Assembly (NCBI RefSeq): GCF_000372725.1
Contig: NW_005200881.1
Coordinates: 168,112-232,111 of the forward strand
Origin: Emiliania huxleyi CCMP1516
Lineage: Eukaryota > Haptophyta > Isochrysidales > Noelaerhabdaceae
Direction: 5' to 3'
DNA: 64,000 bases
The number at the start of each line of letters is the position of its first letter. Positions within the stretch are counted from its first letter, which is position 1. Below, piece by piece: positions 30,698-40,787 of the stretch. Position numbers and translations under genes: made by a program. The notes beneath the pieces are model-generated. The model worked only from the letters and a program-made list of their open reading frames with translations. It searched no databases and was not told the origin of the DNA.

Positions 30698-31543
30698 ATG
30701 TTGTCCGCGCTCCTCGCGCTCGCCACCAGCAGCCGCTCGCTGCCGCCGCCGCCGCTCCAGTTCTCGGCACGCATCGTAACGACTGCGCACCAGCTCAACG
30801 CCACCGACGACTACCCGCCGCGCACGCGCCAGCTCACCGTCTACTACGACTTTCCGGCGCGGCGCTCTCGCGTCGATTACGACGGCGTGGCTCCGCACGA
30901 GCCTCCAAAGGCGTTCGTGCGACGATACGACCTGCAGTTCGAGTGGAGCGTGCTCGAGCTGGGCGGCGAGAAGGCGTGCCAAAAGTCACGGCTGCGCGAG
31001 GCGATGCCGATGCCGCGGTGGCCGGAGGCGATGAGGCTCGTGGGAGACGAGATGGCGCGAGGCCGGCGGTGCGAGCGGTGGCGCGAGGACCACGGCGAGG
31101 AGGTGGTCGAGCTGCTCGTGGAGCGCGACGGCGGAGCGCCCGTCCGGCTGACCACACACATCGTCGATCCCTCCTCTCCAGACGGAGAGCGGAGCCCGCT
31201 GCTCTCGTACGAGGTGTTGGACTTTGAGCCGGTGGGCTGTAGCCAAGGGGAGGCGGGAGAGGGGCGGGGGAGGGGCGGACGCGCGCGACCGAGATCGGGC
31301 CGGCCTCACCACCTCTGCACTCTCGGCAAGCCCAGCAGCCTTCTAGCAGAGCCTTCCTCCTCGAGCGTTTGTCGACCCCGGCCGCAGGCGGCGCCGCCCG
31401 AGGAGGCCTTCCGCATGCTCGCTTCGTCCACCTCGCCCGTCTTCGAGGGCGCGGGCGCGCTGCGCGTGGAGCAATGCGAGAGAGTGGCCCAGGAGATGGG
31501 CTTCCCCTACATCCACTTTCTGCACTCGTACTACTATACGTGA
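30698..31543 (+). CDS. Secreted protein, 229 aa, unrecognised family
   Basis: Exons 30698-31231 and 31388-31543, joined FEP-AAPPEEAF (GT donor). Start: ATG at 30698 begins a signal peptide (MLSALLALATSSRSL). The body has YYDFPARRSRVDYDG and two Cys-containing blocks (KACQKSRLREAMP; RRCERWREDHGEE). The C-terminus reads VEQCERVAQEMGFPYIHFLH and ends in Tyr-rich YYYT. The RSRVDYDG and GFPYIH motifs are reminiscent of secreted protist proteins related to the non-catalytic part of counting-factor-associated cathepsins; I cannot confirm that. Role unknown. Confidence 0.75.
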   Translation: MLSALLALATSSRSLPPPPLQFSARIVTTAHQLNATDDYPPRTRQLTVYYDFPARRSRVDYDGVAPHEPPKAFVRRYDLQFEWSVLELGGEKACQKSRLREAMPMPRWPEAMRLVGDEMARGRRCERWREDHGEEVVELLVERDGGAPVRLTTHIVDPSSPDGERSPLLSYEVLDFEPVGCSQGEAGEGRGRGGRARPRSGRPHHLCTLGKPSSLLAEPSSSSVCRPRPQAAPPEEAFRMLASSTSPVFEGAGALRVEQCERVAQEMGFPYIHFLHSYYYT

Positions 31544-31874
31544 AAATCTCTTTTGTGATTCGAGGAGGCGATGATCGATGTAACAGATTCTTGTTTTTAG
31601 TAATTATATAATAAAATTAACCCATAAAATGGCACCGCATAAACGCGCGAGAAAAAAAGAGCCACACACTGTGTGTCACAGACGACTCTCGTCGGCTCTT
31701 CTAAAAGCACAATCCCGGGCCGAAATCGCAGTGACAGTCAGACATGCAAGCCGGCTCTTCACGAGCTGTGAAATACCCCCAGCCGAAACGAAACGAAGGA
31801 GAAACGTGAAATGAGGCGGGGGAATCAGTGCCCAAGTGGGCGCCGTCGCCTCTCGCTATATTTGCACGGGGAGC

Positions 31875-33137
31875 ATGGGGAACTGCACCAGCCACCCGCA
31901 TCACGAGCCGCAGGTCCACTTCGACACGGTGGACGGCATGGCGACGGTCAAGGCCTTTGCCGGCATTCGACAGGTGCCAAGAGAGAGAGAAGAAGAAGAG
32001 AGAGAGAGATGCGCACGATCGGCACCGTACACGACGTCTTGGGCGAGGGGGTTTCGGTTGCACCCCACCCCGTGCAACACAGACAATGCTCCCTACTTGC
32101 TCCCACAGGTGACGATGGGCGTGCTCCGCATCGACTACGAGTATCAAACCAACCTCGGCGACATCCTGGACCCGCGCTCCTTTGACTTCCGGATCATCTC
32201 GGCAACTGCTGAGGGGCTCACGTTCGCAAAGGCCAAGGCAGGCGACAAACTAGACGCCACTGGAAAGGAGCTGCTCGAGCGGGCGGTCCGGCAGCTCATC
32301 GACAACGGCGCAGACTTTATCGTCGGTGACTGCGGCTTCCTCGTGTACTGGCAAGTGATGGTGCGCGACTATGCGCAAGACTACGCCCAGAAGAAGTACG
32401 GGCGCAAGTGTCCCGTCATGATGTCCTCGCTCGTCCTCGCGCTGCCGCTCCTCGCCACCATCCCATCGGGCGGACAGATTGGGATACTGACGGCGAGCGA
32501 GAAGTCCCTTCAGGCGGTGCAGAAAAAGCTCCCCATCGTCATCGAGGACCAACAGAAGGAGGACGGCGGGCAGCGCTCGCGCAGCGTCCCAGCCGCAGAG
32601 GACCCATCTGGCATCATGATTAACTTCTCCGACCCCCGCTTCAAGGTGCCCTGCCCCTTTCCACGCCAGCGCGCGAGCCTGAAGCTGGGACGTTCACTCC
32701 GCTCCCTCACCGAACAGGTCGTCGGCCTCGATGAGGTGAAAGACTTCAAGCATGCGCTGGATGCACAGGGTGCGGACGCCGTGAATGACCGGCGCGACAT
32801 CGCGGTTCAGATCGCGGCGTACTGCCAGAAGGTGCAAGAGAAGAATCCGCAAATTGCCGCGTGGCTGATCGAATGCACCGAGGCAGGCGGGTTCGCGTGG
32901 GCAATAAAGGTCGGCACCGGGCTGCCGGTGTGGGACCCCATCACGCTGGGACGGTTCCTCTCCCTCGGCTTCACTGCCAACGTCCCCAACGTGGCGCTCA
33001 CCCTGGGACAGCACGGCGAAAACCCACTGGACCCGAGCGCAACGACCGCGGGCAAGGGCCGCTGCACCGGAGAAGAGCCAGGCCAGATCCACGCCCTGGG
33101 AGCCGAGTTCCAGGCGATTCGTGAGGGCACGCTCTGA
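31875..33137 (+). CDS. Aspartate/glutamate racemase-superfamily protein, 351 aa
   Basis: Exons 31875-31973, 32109-32645, 32718-33137, all GT-AG and in frame. The superfamily interconverts D/L acidic amino acids or acts on maleate/hydantoin with two opposed cysteines. Both are visible: [11 protein letters not shown] (about residue 110) and [11 protein letters not shown] (about residue 265). The first half also shows [10 protein letters not shown] and [20 protein letters not shown]. The start I chose, ATG at 31875, gives MGNCTSHPH, an N-myristoylation plus palmitoylation type signal; an in-frame upstream ATG at 31836 is possible. The second intron (72 nt, GTGCCC...ACAG) keeps the frame open if retained, which would insert 24 residues. 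Membrane tethering of such an enzyme would be unusual. Substrate unknown. Confidence 0.82.
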   Translation: MGNCTSHPHHEPQVHFDTVDGMATVKAFAGIRQVPREREEEERERCARSAPYTTSWARGFRLHPTPCNTDNAPYLLPQVTMGVLRIDYEYQTNLGDILDPRSFDFRIISATAEGLTFAKAKAGDKLDATGKELLERAVRQLIDNGADFIVGDCGFLVYWQVMVRDYAQDYAQKKYGRKCPVMMSSLVLALPLLATIPSGGQIGILTASEKSLQAVQKKLPIVIEDQQKEDGGQRSRSVPAAEDPSGIMINFSDPRFKVPCPFPRQRASLKLGRSLRSLTEQVVGLDEVKDFKHALDAQGADAVNDRRDIAVQIAAYCQKVQEKNPQIAAWLIECTEAGGFAWAIKVGTGLPVWDPITLGRFLSLGFTANVPNVALTLGQHGENPLDPSATTAGKGRCTGEEPGQIHALGAEFQAIREGTL

Positions 33138-33408
33138 GGCGAAGGGCTTGCTCTCCCGCACGCATACCGCGCACATGATCGGTGCATGGCATGGCTCTTG
33201 CGTTTCTGGGGTCTCGGTGCACATTGAAAAGCTGCGGGGTGCGCGGGTGCGGCCGGGGGAGCTCTGACTCTGAGACTGAGTCTGCCGTGAGCTGCGAGAG
33301 CAAAACTGAGTCACTAAAACACAGCGAGCGTGTGTCTGCAGTAGGAGTCTCTCTTTCCTAAGTCTTCGACGTGGATTCTTCGTTGGATATTCATAAATGA
33401 ATGACGTT

Positions 33409-34452
33409 GGGGGCGGCGAACCCCCCATCTTGCATCTACAGATGATATGGCATATATGCGCATCTTGAGATAATATGCATCTAAGATACGCCCTACTTAG
33501 GAAGCACACTGTCTTGCCTAGAGCATCTCTAGATGGTTTTTTCAACTAAGATGCCGGAGCATCCTGGGATGCTCGAATCATCTGAAGATCGCATCTTTTG
33601 GGATGCGAAGCACAATGTGCTTCGCATCCCAAAAGATGCTCGGCATCTAATTAGAAAGTTAAATATAAAGACTTGAGCGGCGTGTGAGCCCTTGGATCAA
33701 CGAGTTGGAGTGGAGACTATGAATCTATGCTAATTTCAGTTGCTATGCTAAGTGAGATGTGACTACTCTGTCGTCTGACTGTTGGAATACTACTGATGGT
33801 GATATGGAACTGGGAGCCAGTGAGTGATGGTGGGGGGGCACTTTCTTAGCCCTTGTGCTAATGCTGACTTTACTGCATGGACCCCGGTTGCGGTTGTATA
33901 TGCAAGACTGGTTTTTAATTCGGGTTCGGGTTCGGCAAAAAACCGCCGACACTGTCGAGCGAAAATATTGGGAAAATCCGACAACGCGCTCATGTTCCTG
34001 AGATGCATTGCGCATCCTCAGATGCCACATTGCATCCTGGGATGCATGGACTAACCCAAGATGAGGGTATCATCTCGGCACGCTTGTGCCGTTGTGCGTC
34101 TGAAGACGACTGCAGTATCTGAGATGTCACGCGTGCACCTCGATCCTGTACCGTGTTTGTTATGAGCTTATGACCCCCCCCCCCCAATGAACACTCCAGT
34201 GAGGGTGGGCGAGACGATCGAGGGGTCCCGTACCACGCGGAATCGACCCTATCCAGTGCTCAAGTGCTCAAGATGTCACGGGCTAGAGGTATCAAAAGAC
34301 GCAGGGCACCATCTAAAGATGATTAAATCTTCTCGCGGAGAACCCAATCATAGTGGAGACACCCGGTGTCCTTAGATGGAAAACGCATCCTAGATGGCGT
34401 TTGGCATCTAGGAGATGCGCATATCATCTGTAGATGGGGGGGTCGCCGCCCC
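33409..34452. mobile_element. Non-autonomous DNA element, 1.04 kb, with target duplication
   Basis: Inverted ends GGGGCGGCGAACCCCCCATC (left) and the matching right end TCGCCGCCCC. Subterminal ATCTACAGATGATATG and GCGCATCT blocks are also inverted between the ends. Flanking TGACGTT occurs at 33402-33408 and 34453-34459 (seven of eight bases of an 8-bp duplication match). The interior has many GATGC/GCATC motifs, an AT-rich patch, and a nested copy of repeat B. No transposase. Eight-bp duplications with short inverted ends suggest a hAT-like MITE. It sits just beyond the nitrile hydratase stop. Confidence 0.85.
34128..34275 (+). repeat. Dispersed repeat B, copy 1 (nested in a DNA element)
   Basis: GCACCTCGATCCTGTACCGT, GTTTGTTATGA, a C run, AATGAACACNCCAGTGAGGG, GGCGAGACGATCGAGGGGTC, CGCGGAATCGACCCTATC, AGTGCTCAAG. 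Other copies: 60105-60250 (+) and 48800-48960 (-). Read on the opposite strand it contains GGGTCGATTCC, 10 of 11 to the pol III B-box GGTTCGANTCC, so a tRNA-derived SINE is a fair guess. Confidence 0.75.
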
Positions 34453-34984
34453 TGACGTTTTGTAAAAAGGATGTATACGGCTTGGATGTGGGGTGCAAAA
34501 AATCGCCCCTTTCTGCTTTAACTCGTCTCCAGGCTCCCGCCAGCCGCCACCCGCGCGCTCAGCGCTATATCTCCCCCCCGGCCCATGCCCCAACCCGTCA
34601 CCCAACCTCACACACCGCGGTGCCGATCATCGCGTCTCGTGTCACGAGGGTGGCGAGCTGCTTAAATCTTCTCGCGGAGACACCCGGTGTCCTTAGATGG
34701 AAAACGCATCCTAGATGGCGTTTGGCATCTAGGAGATGCGCATATCATCTGTAGATGGGGGGGTCGCCGCCCCTGACGTTTTGTAAAAAGGATGTATACG
34801 GCTTGGATGTGGGGTGCAAAAAATCGCCCCTTTCTGCTTTAACTCGTCTCCAGGCTCCCGCCAGCCGCCACCCGCGCGCTCAGCGCTATATCTCCCCCCC
34901 GGCCCATGCCCCAACCCGTCACCCAACCTCACACACCGCGGTGCCGATCATCGCGTCTCGTGTCACGAGGGTGGCGAGCTGCTC
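34325..34984. repeat. Tandem duplication spanning element end and gene 3' end
   Basis: Unit 1 (34325-34663) and unit 2 (34664-34984) are virtually identical at a period of 321 bp, apart from about 18 extra bases near the start of unit 1. Each contains the right end of the DNA element, TGACGTT, a 3' flank, and the last 66 bases of the nitrile hydratase coding region with its stop. So a second copy of that gene's final 21 codons lies downstream of the real one. The near identity implies a recent event, after the element inserted. Confidence 0.9.
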
Positions 34985-36761
34985 CGCCGACCAGCCGTCG
35001 GTCCCCTCGGGCCGCGCCGGCAGGACGAGGAAGCGCAGGTCCGCGGTCGCGTCGTGCACGGCGAGCCTATGGCCGAGACAGAGGCACCCGAAGCTTCGCG
35101 AGGCGTGGCTGAGGGCTGGGGCGACGCGGCCGGTGGCGCGAGTGCCGCGTGCTTCTAGGGAGGCGCAGCCCGAAGCCCTCCGCGAGAAGCCTGCGCGGCC
35201 GGCGCACCTGCAGACGCGTCGCGGACGTGTCGCGGACGTGAGGTGCCGCTCTCGAGGAGGGGCGTGGCCAGGTCGACGGCACCGCGCGCGCGCGGAAGGC
35301 GGCCGACTTGTACCACGTCGGCGCGGGTCCGAGGAGCGAAGCGGGGTAGCAGGAGCAGAGCGTGCACACGACCAAATTGTGTGTGGCGGCATCGTTCTCG
35401 ACCACGACGACCTGCGTCGGCGCGTTCGGGTTGGACGCGGAGATGCCTAGCTCTGCGGCCGCCTGACGGGGAAGCGCAGAGAAGGCTCGGGGGAGGTCCG
35501 GCTTCGCGGCGGAGAACGTGCGAGCGCTGGAGCCGCCGCGTTGGCGTCTTCGAGCAGCCGCCGCTTGAAGGCCTCGTCGGTCCACGCAGTCGCCACGAGC
35601 GTCGCGCCGAGCAGGGTTTGGTGCGCCTGCTTGCACGCCCGGCAGGCGTGAGCACGTCTCTGCTCAGCGCGGCGACGAGCAGCTTGAAGCGCAGCTTGTA
35701 GCGCGCCGTCTCGAGGCTCTCGACGGTCTGGCGGAGCTGCGACGCCGAGACGAGGCCCTTGGCCACGGCGAGGCGACGGAGCGCCTCGTGGACGGCGGAG
35801 CCGGGCCGAGGATGTCCCTCCGCCTCGCAGGCCGCCCTCTCAACCTGCCGCCTGCTGCCGTGGGAGTGGCCGTGCTCATGGCTGTCCTCGCGCCTCCGCT
35901 GCTGCTGCGGTGCAGGGCGGCAGCCCGGCGCGTGAACCACGACGCCCTCCTCGCCGCCCTCCTCGCCGCCCTCCTCGCCACCCGCCGCCGAGGGCTGCAC
36001 GGCCGGCTCCTCGAGCCACGTGCTGTACAAGTCGACCGTGACAGAGGTGTCCGCCTCCTCCGCCTCCGCCTCACTCCACAGCTCTCCGAGCCGGAAGCTC
36101 ACTCGGTAGAGCGGCAGCGCGGGCGCGTCGTGGACGCCGTACGCGAGGAGCGACGGGTCTGCGAACTCGCCCATGCAGCGCTCGACCACGCCGGCGGCTC
36201 CGAACAGGTACCCTGGCGTGCGGAGGTGCGGCCTCCTACAAGGGTCGAAGCAGGATCCGCCGGAGGCTCGGGCCATCCGGCGTGGTGGTGCGGTGCCAGC
36301 CTCCACGAGGTGCGGTGCGAGTCCTCCTCCCGCACCCTCACCGCCTCGCCCACCACAAAGGCGCGCCCCTCTCCCGACTGCATCTCGCCGTAGATCTCCG
36401 CCTCGAGCTCGCCCGCGCCGAGATGGCCCTTCTCCCGGAGCAGAAGTGCGGAGGCTGCGCTGAATTTCTCATAGTAGCCCCAGTCCGAGTACGCCTCGGC
36501 GGCGAAGGCTTCGATGGTGCGCCGCGTCTCGTCGGTGGAGAAGAGACCATTCTTGGCTAGGCACGCGTACAGCGCGTGCGCCTCAACCTCCCATGCCTGC
36601 AGCGGCACGTCGGCAGGGATGGAGGTCTCGAGCAGACTGCTCTTGCCGCCGAGGTCGTGCTGCGGGCGGACGACGGCGGTGGAGGCTGCTCGCAGGACAC
36701 GTCGCGGCCCTGCCACGGGACAACGCGCCGCGGGACATCGCGGAGCGACACGCACGAACAT
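34919..36761 (-). CDS. Fused beta-alpha nitrile hydratase with His-rich linker, 476 aa
   Basis: Hydrates nitriles to amides at a non-corrin Co or non-haem Fe centre; in bacteria two subunits. Exons (minus) 36761-36319, 36235-35707, 35626-35537, 35462-35283, 35207-35167, 35066-34919. The beta part comes first: [80 protein letters not shown] Glu/Gly-rich then His-rich linker ([10 protein letters not shown]) leads into the alpha part: [83 protein letters not shown] is the metal-binding claw. Fusion with a His-rich linker is the eukaryotic form known from Monosiga. The Arg/Ala-rich N-terminus could be a targeting peptide. Four of five introns have GC donors; the boundary of exons 5 and 6 is the least certain. 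No activator gene is seen nearby. Confidence 0.93.
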
Positions 36762-36889
36762 CCGGCCGACCAAGCCAGATCACCACTGGATTGTCAATAG
36801 ATCGCTGAGCGGACTCGGGCCCGGTGCTTCGACGAGCACAGTGTGCTTCGTGGTAGCATGACTCAGATCGGCCCCCCGAGAGAGCCTCT

Positions 36890-37328
36890 GTGAGTCTTTC
36901 GCTAAGGCGGGTTAGCGCGGGTTAGTGCTCACTAACCCGGCACGGGTTAGCACGGGTCAGAATGGGTTACCATAACCCGGCACTAACCCGGCACTAACCC
37001 GGCACTAACCCGGCACTAACCCGGCACTAACCCATGCGGCTGGGGGGCATACGTCAGCATGGGTTATGGTAACCCGAGACTAACCCGGCGCTAACCCGGG
37101 TTAGTCTCTCCCTCGGACGGCTTGGCTGCACCTTGCCCCTTGGTGCTCTCCGCGGCAACGCCGTTATCGGTAAGTTGAGCGTGTATGGAGTGAGTCTATC
37201 GCGTATCGGTAAGCGCGGGTTAGCGTCGGGTTATGGTAACCCGTTCTAACCCGTGCTGACCCGTGCTGGGTTAGTGTGGCTTAACCCGGTGGAACCCACG
37301 GCTAACCCGCGCTTACTGACAGACTCAC
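36890..37328. mobile_element. Short DNA element built of GGTTAG/CTAACC units
   Basis: Ends GTGAGTCT (left) and AGACTCAC (right) are inverted, as are the adjacent TAAGGCGGGTTAGCGCGGGT and its partner CTAACCCGCGCTTA. GCCTCT directly precedes the left end (36884-36889) and directly follows the right end (37329-37334), a likely target duplication. Inside, CACTAACCCGG is repeated in tandem about five times (36977-37033), and GGGTTA/TAACCC palindromes occur throughout, for example GGGTTATGGTAACCC. No coding capacity. Confidence 0.75.
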
Positions 37329-37334
37329 GCCTCT

Positions 37335-38196
37335 TCGACGCCCACGGGCCCGGGGGGTCGGAGGGGTTGCGAGAGGGCCCTATTTTTTGTTTGAATCCCG
37401 GACGGAGGCCGTTAGAACATGAATTGACGTTCCACGTGCCCGTCCACAGCCACGGACAACATGCGAGCCCAGCAGGCCGCTCCCACCGCCGCCCGCGGCG
37501 GAGGCAAGGCGGCAAAGGGTGGCAAGGGCGGCGGCAAGGGCGGTGGCAAGGGTGGTGGCCGTGGCGCACCAGACCCGCTTTGCGCCGCCGCCCTCAACGC
37601 CCGATACTCGGTTAGAGCCGGCGGAGCGACGGCGGCAAAGGTGCGGCCGCCGGCGACCTCACACGGTGTCGAGCGCCGTAGAGACGGCCCCGAGAGCCGC
37701 CACCAGGTGTGCCACGACCGCGGCCGCGAGGCTGTGGCGATGGATGCGCCAGACCCGCTTTGCGCCGCCGAGCCTCAACGCCCGATACTCGGTCAGAGCC
37801 GGCGGAGCGACGGCGGCAGAGTTGCGGCCGCCGGCGACCTTCCCCTCGACCACGCCGCCGACCCGTCGACAAGCACGCGTGGACTGCCATCGAGAAGAAG
37901 GAGAAGGAGGGCGGCGCATCCGGAGCCCGCGGGCGCGGCGTGGGCGGGCGCGGGCGCGGGCGGGCGCGCGGGAACCCCGCCAGCGGAGGCGACAATGCCT
38001 CTGGCGGCTCTGCAGGCGGCACGCGGCGCGCCCCTCGCCGGTCTCCCGCACGCTCCTGAGGGCCGAGAGGGCCGAGAGGCGGGGTCGATGACCCGGGGGC
38101 ATGGGCGGTGCGGCCCGCGCCGCGCGCGGGCGCGTGGCAGCCCGTAAGTGCCGAGATCGGGTCTGTGCTTCGACGTAGCATGGGCCCCCGGAGGCC
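37335..38196 (+). other. Possible gene start with Gly/Lys-rich repeats and a duplicated segment
   Basis: ATG at 37461 opens MRAQQAAPTAARGGGKAAKG followed by (G)GGK repeats and GGGRG, reminiscent of RGG-type RNA-binding proteins. A 100-bp segment (CAGACCCGCTTTGCGCCGCC through GGCGGAGCGACGGCGGCA to GCCGCCGGCGACCT) occurs at 37569-37661 and again at 37748-37841. Downstream HAWTAIEKKEKEGG and another Gly/Arg run are readable in a different frame. I cannot build a consistent exon structure. It is a gene whose introns I cannot resolve, or a remnant. Confidence 0.35.
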
Positions 38197-38204
38197 CATC
38201 TACA

Positions 38205-38691
38205 CTTAGGGTACCCCTAGGCTTAAAAGGGTGGGCCCTGGGGTGCCTGCGGCTTAAACGGCTTAAAACCTGCCATGGCAGGTTTTAAGAGCTGCTGGGC
38301 CGCCGATTCCTTAAACGGTCTTAAACGCTTAAACGGTGCGGGAGAGCTCCCGAGGTCGATGGTCCGGGAGGCTCCCGGTAGACACGCCGGAGGCCGGGAA
38401 GCTGGCTACAGTCAGCTGGCACGCGTCCCCTATGCGAGTATGGCTCCCGCCAGTGCACCAGACTTACAGATGTGTCTTCAGTGGCGGGTTCGTGCCTAAT
38501 AACGGCAGTATTGGAGAAACCGGCGCGGAACCCAGCGACGCATGTCGGTGAGGCCGATTTCTTAAACGGTCTTAAAAGAGGGACCCCCCGTGCCTGCAAT
38601 CTCTTAAATGACAATTTGAGCCCCCAAATCTCCTCATTTCTTAAAAGGTCTTAAAACAATCCGGCCCTCAGAACCCTAGGGGTACCCTAAG
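38205..38691. mobile_element. MITE, 487 bp, perfect 8-bp target duplication
   Basis: Inverted ends CTTAGGGTACCCCTAGG and CCTAGGGGTACCCTAAG (17 of 17). Direct repeat CATCTACA at 38197-38204 and 38692-38699, identical. Interior has many CTTAAA/TTTAAG motifs and a perfect 22-bp palindrome centred at 38274-38275 (AAAACCTGCC then GGCAGGTTTT around ATGG). No coding potential. Structure fits a hAT-type or similar non-autonomous element, and the intact duplication suggests a fairly young insertion. Confidence 0.92.
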
Positions 38692-38699
38692 CATCTACA

Positions 38700-39808
38700 G
38701 CAGCGGCGAAGTGAGCGTGTTTGTGGTGTTGGTGTGACGTCTGAGCTTGGATCTGTGACTAAAGCCGCTTACCACTGATGGATCCCCACCCGAATAAAAC
38801 ACAGTGAGCGCCCCAGCACTTCACTACGCCCTCCGCGCGAAATCGCTAGTGGTGCTTTGTGGCAGCACATTGTGCTTTGTGGCAGCACGGGGTGCGGTGC
38901 CCGAGACCGTGAGAGGTAGGGGGTGCTCCGTGACCCCTGGTTGTAGGTGTAGTGTTGGCAAAACAAGACACAGAGCTCACACAGAATCACAGCGGGAGGA
39001 AAGCGGCGAGTCGCAATTCCTGGGGTCCTTGTGGCGGGCCACCCTGTCCAGAGAGGCATGGATGCCAATCTGGGGTCTTTCGACCGAGTCTATGAAGCCC
39101 TGGCCGCCTCCCGGTGGTGGCAAGGTCGTAAAACCAAGCAATGGAGATGGTGCGGGAGCGTACGGTTGTTCCAGGGGGGCGTGACCCCTGGTGTACTCAC
39201 TCGTGACCCCTGGATGGGTGCCCCATCAACGGGACAGGAAGAAGCATGGCTTTTTGGACCCACTCACTCACACTTGTGCACACCGACCGACGGCGAGGTG
39301 CTGGCTACTAGTTAGTAAGGAGAGAGAGAGGTCCCAAGCGCCCAGGCACCCACCCACAGGCAAAGAAGGTGGGGGTGGGTGCGAGAGCTCGTTGGTGGTT
39401 CGGGGGCTGCTCAGCTGAATCCCCTCCATTTCCTAGTTGGACCTCAGATCGCCCGCCCGCGTCCCGGTAGATCCCGGTGCTCTGCCAATATCTCTCTCAA
39501 TCTCACTTCCTTCCTTCTTCATTCAGTTTTTTAATATAGCTAACTAACTAAGCCAGGGGAGGCGATGCCAGCCGTACCGCAGCTTGCTGGTGCTTCACCG
39601 GCGTGCGTCCCGGAGCGGTGCCGGACGGGCGGTCCGGGGGAGAAGATATCGGCATAAAATAAGGGCTTTATTACACTACATCATCAAACAGAGACAGTCG
39701 CACGTCCCGGTGCGGTGCGCGACTGTCCGAGCGGATTAGTTATTGTGTTCACGCCGGGGTCGTGTCCCGATTAACCTGGGCAGACGTTAGGCCGCGACAG
39801 TACGGTAA
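38700..39808. other. Spacer with short open frames
   Basis: The only protein-like stretch is 39031-39315 (VYEALAASRWWQGRKTKQWRWC GSVRLF, split here for length), with no start context or known domain. GTGCTTTGTGGCAGCAC is present twice at 38850-38890. GTGACCCCTGG occurs three times at 38931-39212. A hairpin with arms GACAGTCGC/GCGACTGTC lies at 39691-39728, about 80 bp before the next gene. Confidence 0.4.
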
Positions 39809-40168
39809 ATGGACGGCTCCGTCCTTCCGCTCGTGCTCCCTTTCGGAGTCTTCACTGCCGTATACCTGCTTCTCTACTGGATCGTCGTCGTGAAAGGACG
39901 GGCCATTCCTTTCAAGGGTGTATGGGACAGCACTCAGCATTGGCAGTGGTACACCGGTGAGGGCATATCCTTCCTTTTCTGCTGCTACATGACCAAAGTG
40001 GAGCCGCCGCAGCCGGGCTTCTACACCCGAGAAGACCGCGAGGAGGTGCGGCGATACATTGCAGACCCGTCCAACCACATCGACGACAGCCAGACTATCG
40101 GTCTCGCCGCCGGGCAGAACCCGTTGGAGTTCTTCCAGCCTTACAAGGGCGGCCAAGTGTGTGTATAA
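39809..40168 (+). CDS. Small membrane protein, 119 aa, unrecognised
   Basis: Uninterrupted frame, ATG 39809 to TAA. One clear membrane segment near the N-terminus (LVLPFGVFTAVYLLLYWIVVV), then a second weakly hydrophobic patch (GEGISFLFCCYMT). The remainder is soluble and acidic, with DREEVRRYIADPSNHIDDSQ and a C-terminus FQPYKGGQVCV. Amino-acid composition and the single long frame in a low-noise region support a real gene. I know of no family match. Confidence 0.65.
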   Translation: MDGSVLPLVLPFGVFTAVYLLLYWIVVVKGRAIPFKGVWDSTQHWQWYTGEGISFLFCCYMTKVEPPQPGFYTREDREEVRRYIADPSNHIDDSQTIGLAAGQNPLEFFQPYKGGQVCV

Positions 40169-40361
40169 GAGGGTAGATCTAAGCTCTGTCAGCATGTCCT
40201 CAGGCACAGGCTCAGGCCTCAACAGTCAACTGTGATCTGTGTCGTGTGTGTGCCCGCACCTGCCGTGTGCGAGCAAAAAAAGTTTGCGTGAGCCGTCACA
40301 CACAACATCAGAGGAGCTTAAAATGCGCGAGATGACATGCTATTTTGATCTCTATTGTACG

Positions 40362-40734
40362 CTACATGAACCCCTGCTGCTGCTGCATCATGCTGTTCAT
40401 CAGCTGCAACATCTGCTGCGACTGCTGCCCGCCGGCGAACGCGCCGCCGGCGCCGGCGCCGCCAGGCCCCCCTCCCCCTCCGCCTAGGCCCCCCGCCTGT
40501 CTGTCCGGCCGCGGAGCCTTGCACCGGTTGCACACGATTCTCATAGGGAAGTTGACGTTGGAGCAAGCCGGGCAGAGCCAGTTGCCATTCTCGCCCGGCT
40601 GAGGCGCGCCGCCGCCGCCCTGCCCGGCCGGCTGCGGGTTCTCGCGCCTCCCGTTGGGGCAGCGGTTCGCGTAGTGCCCCTTCTCCCAGCACTTGAAGCA
40701 AGTCACCGAGGCGAAGTCGCGCGCGCCACTGAGA

Positions 40735-40787
<53 letters not shown>

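Noticed and set aside
37461-38147. Ribosomal protein S25-like or SERBP-like gene call
   Set aside because: The GGK-rich start is suggestive, but no downstream domain could be placed in any consistent splice model.
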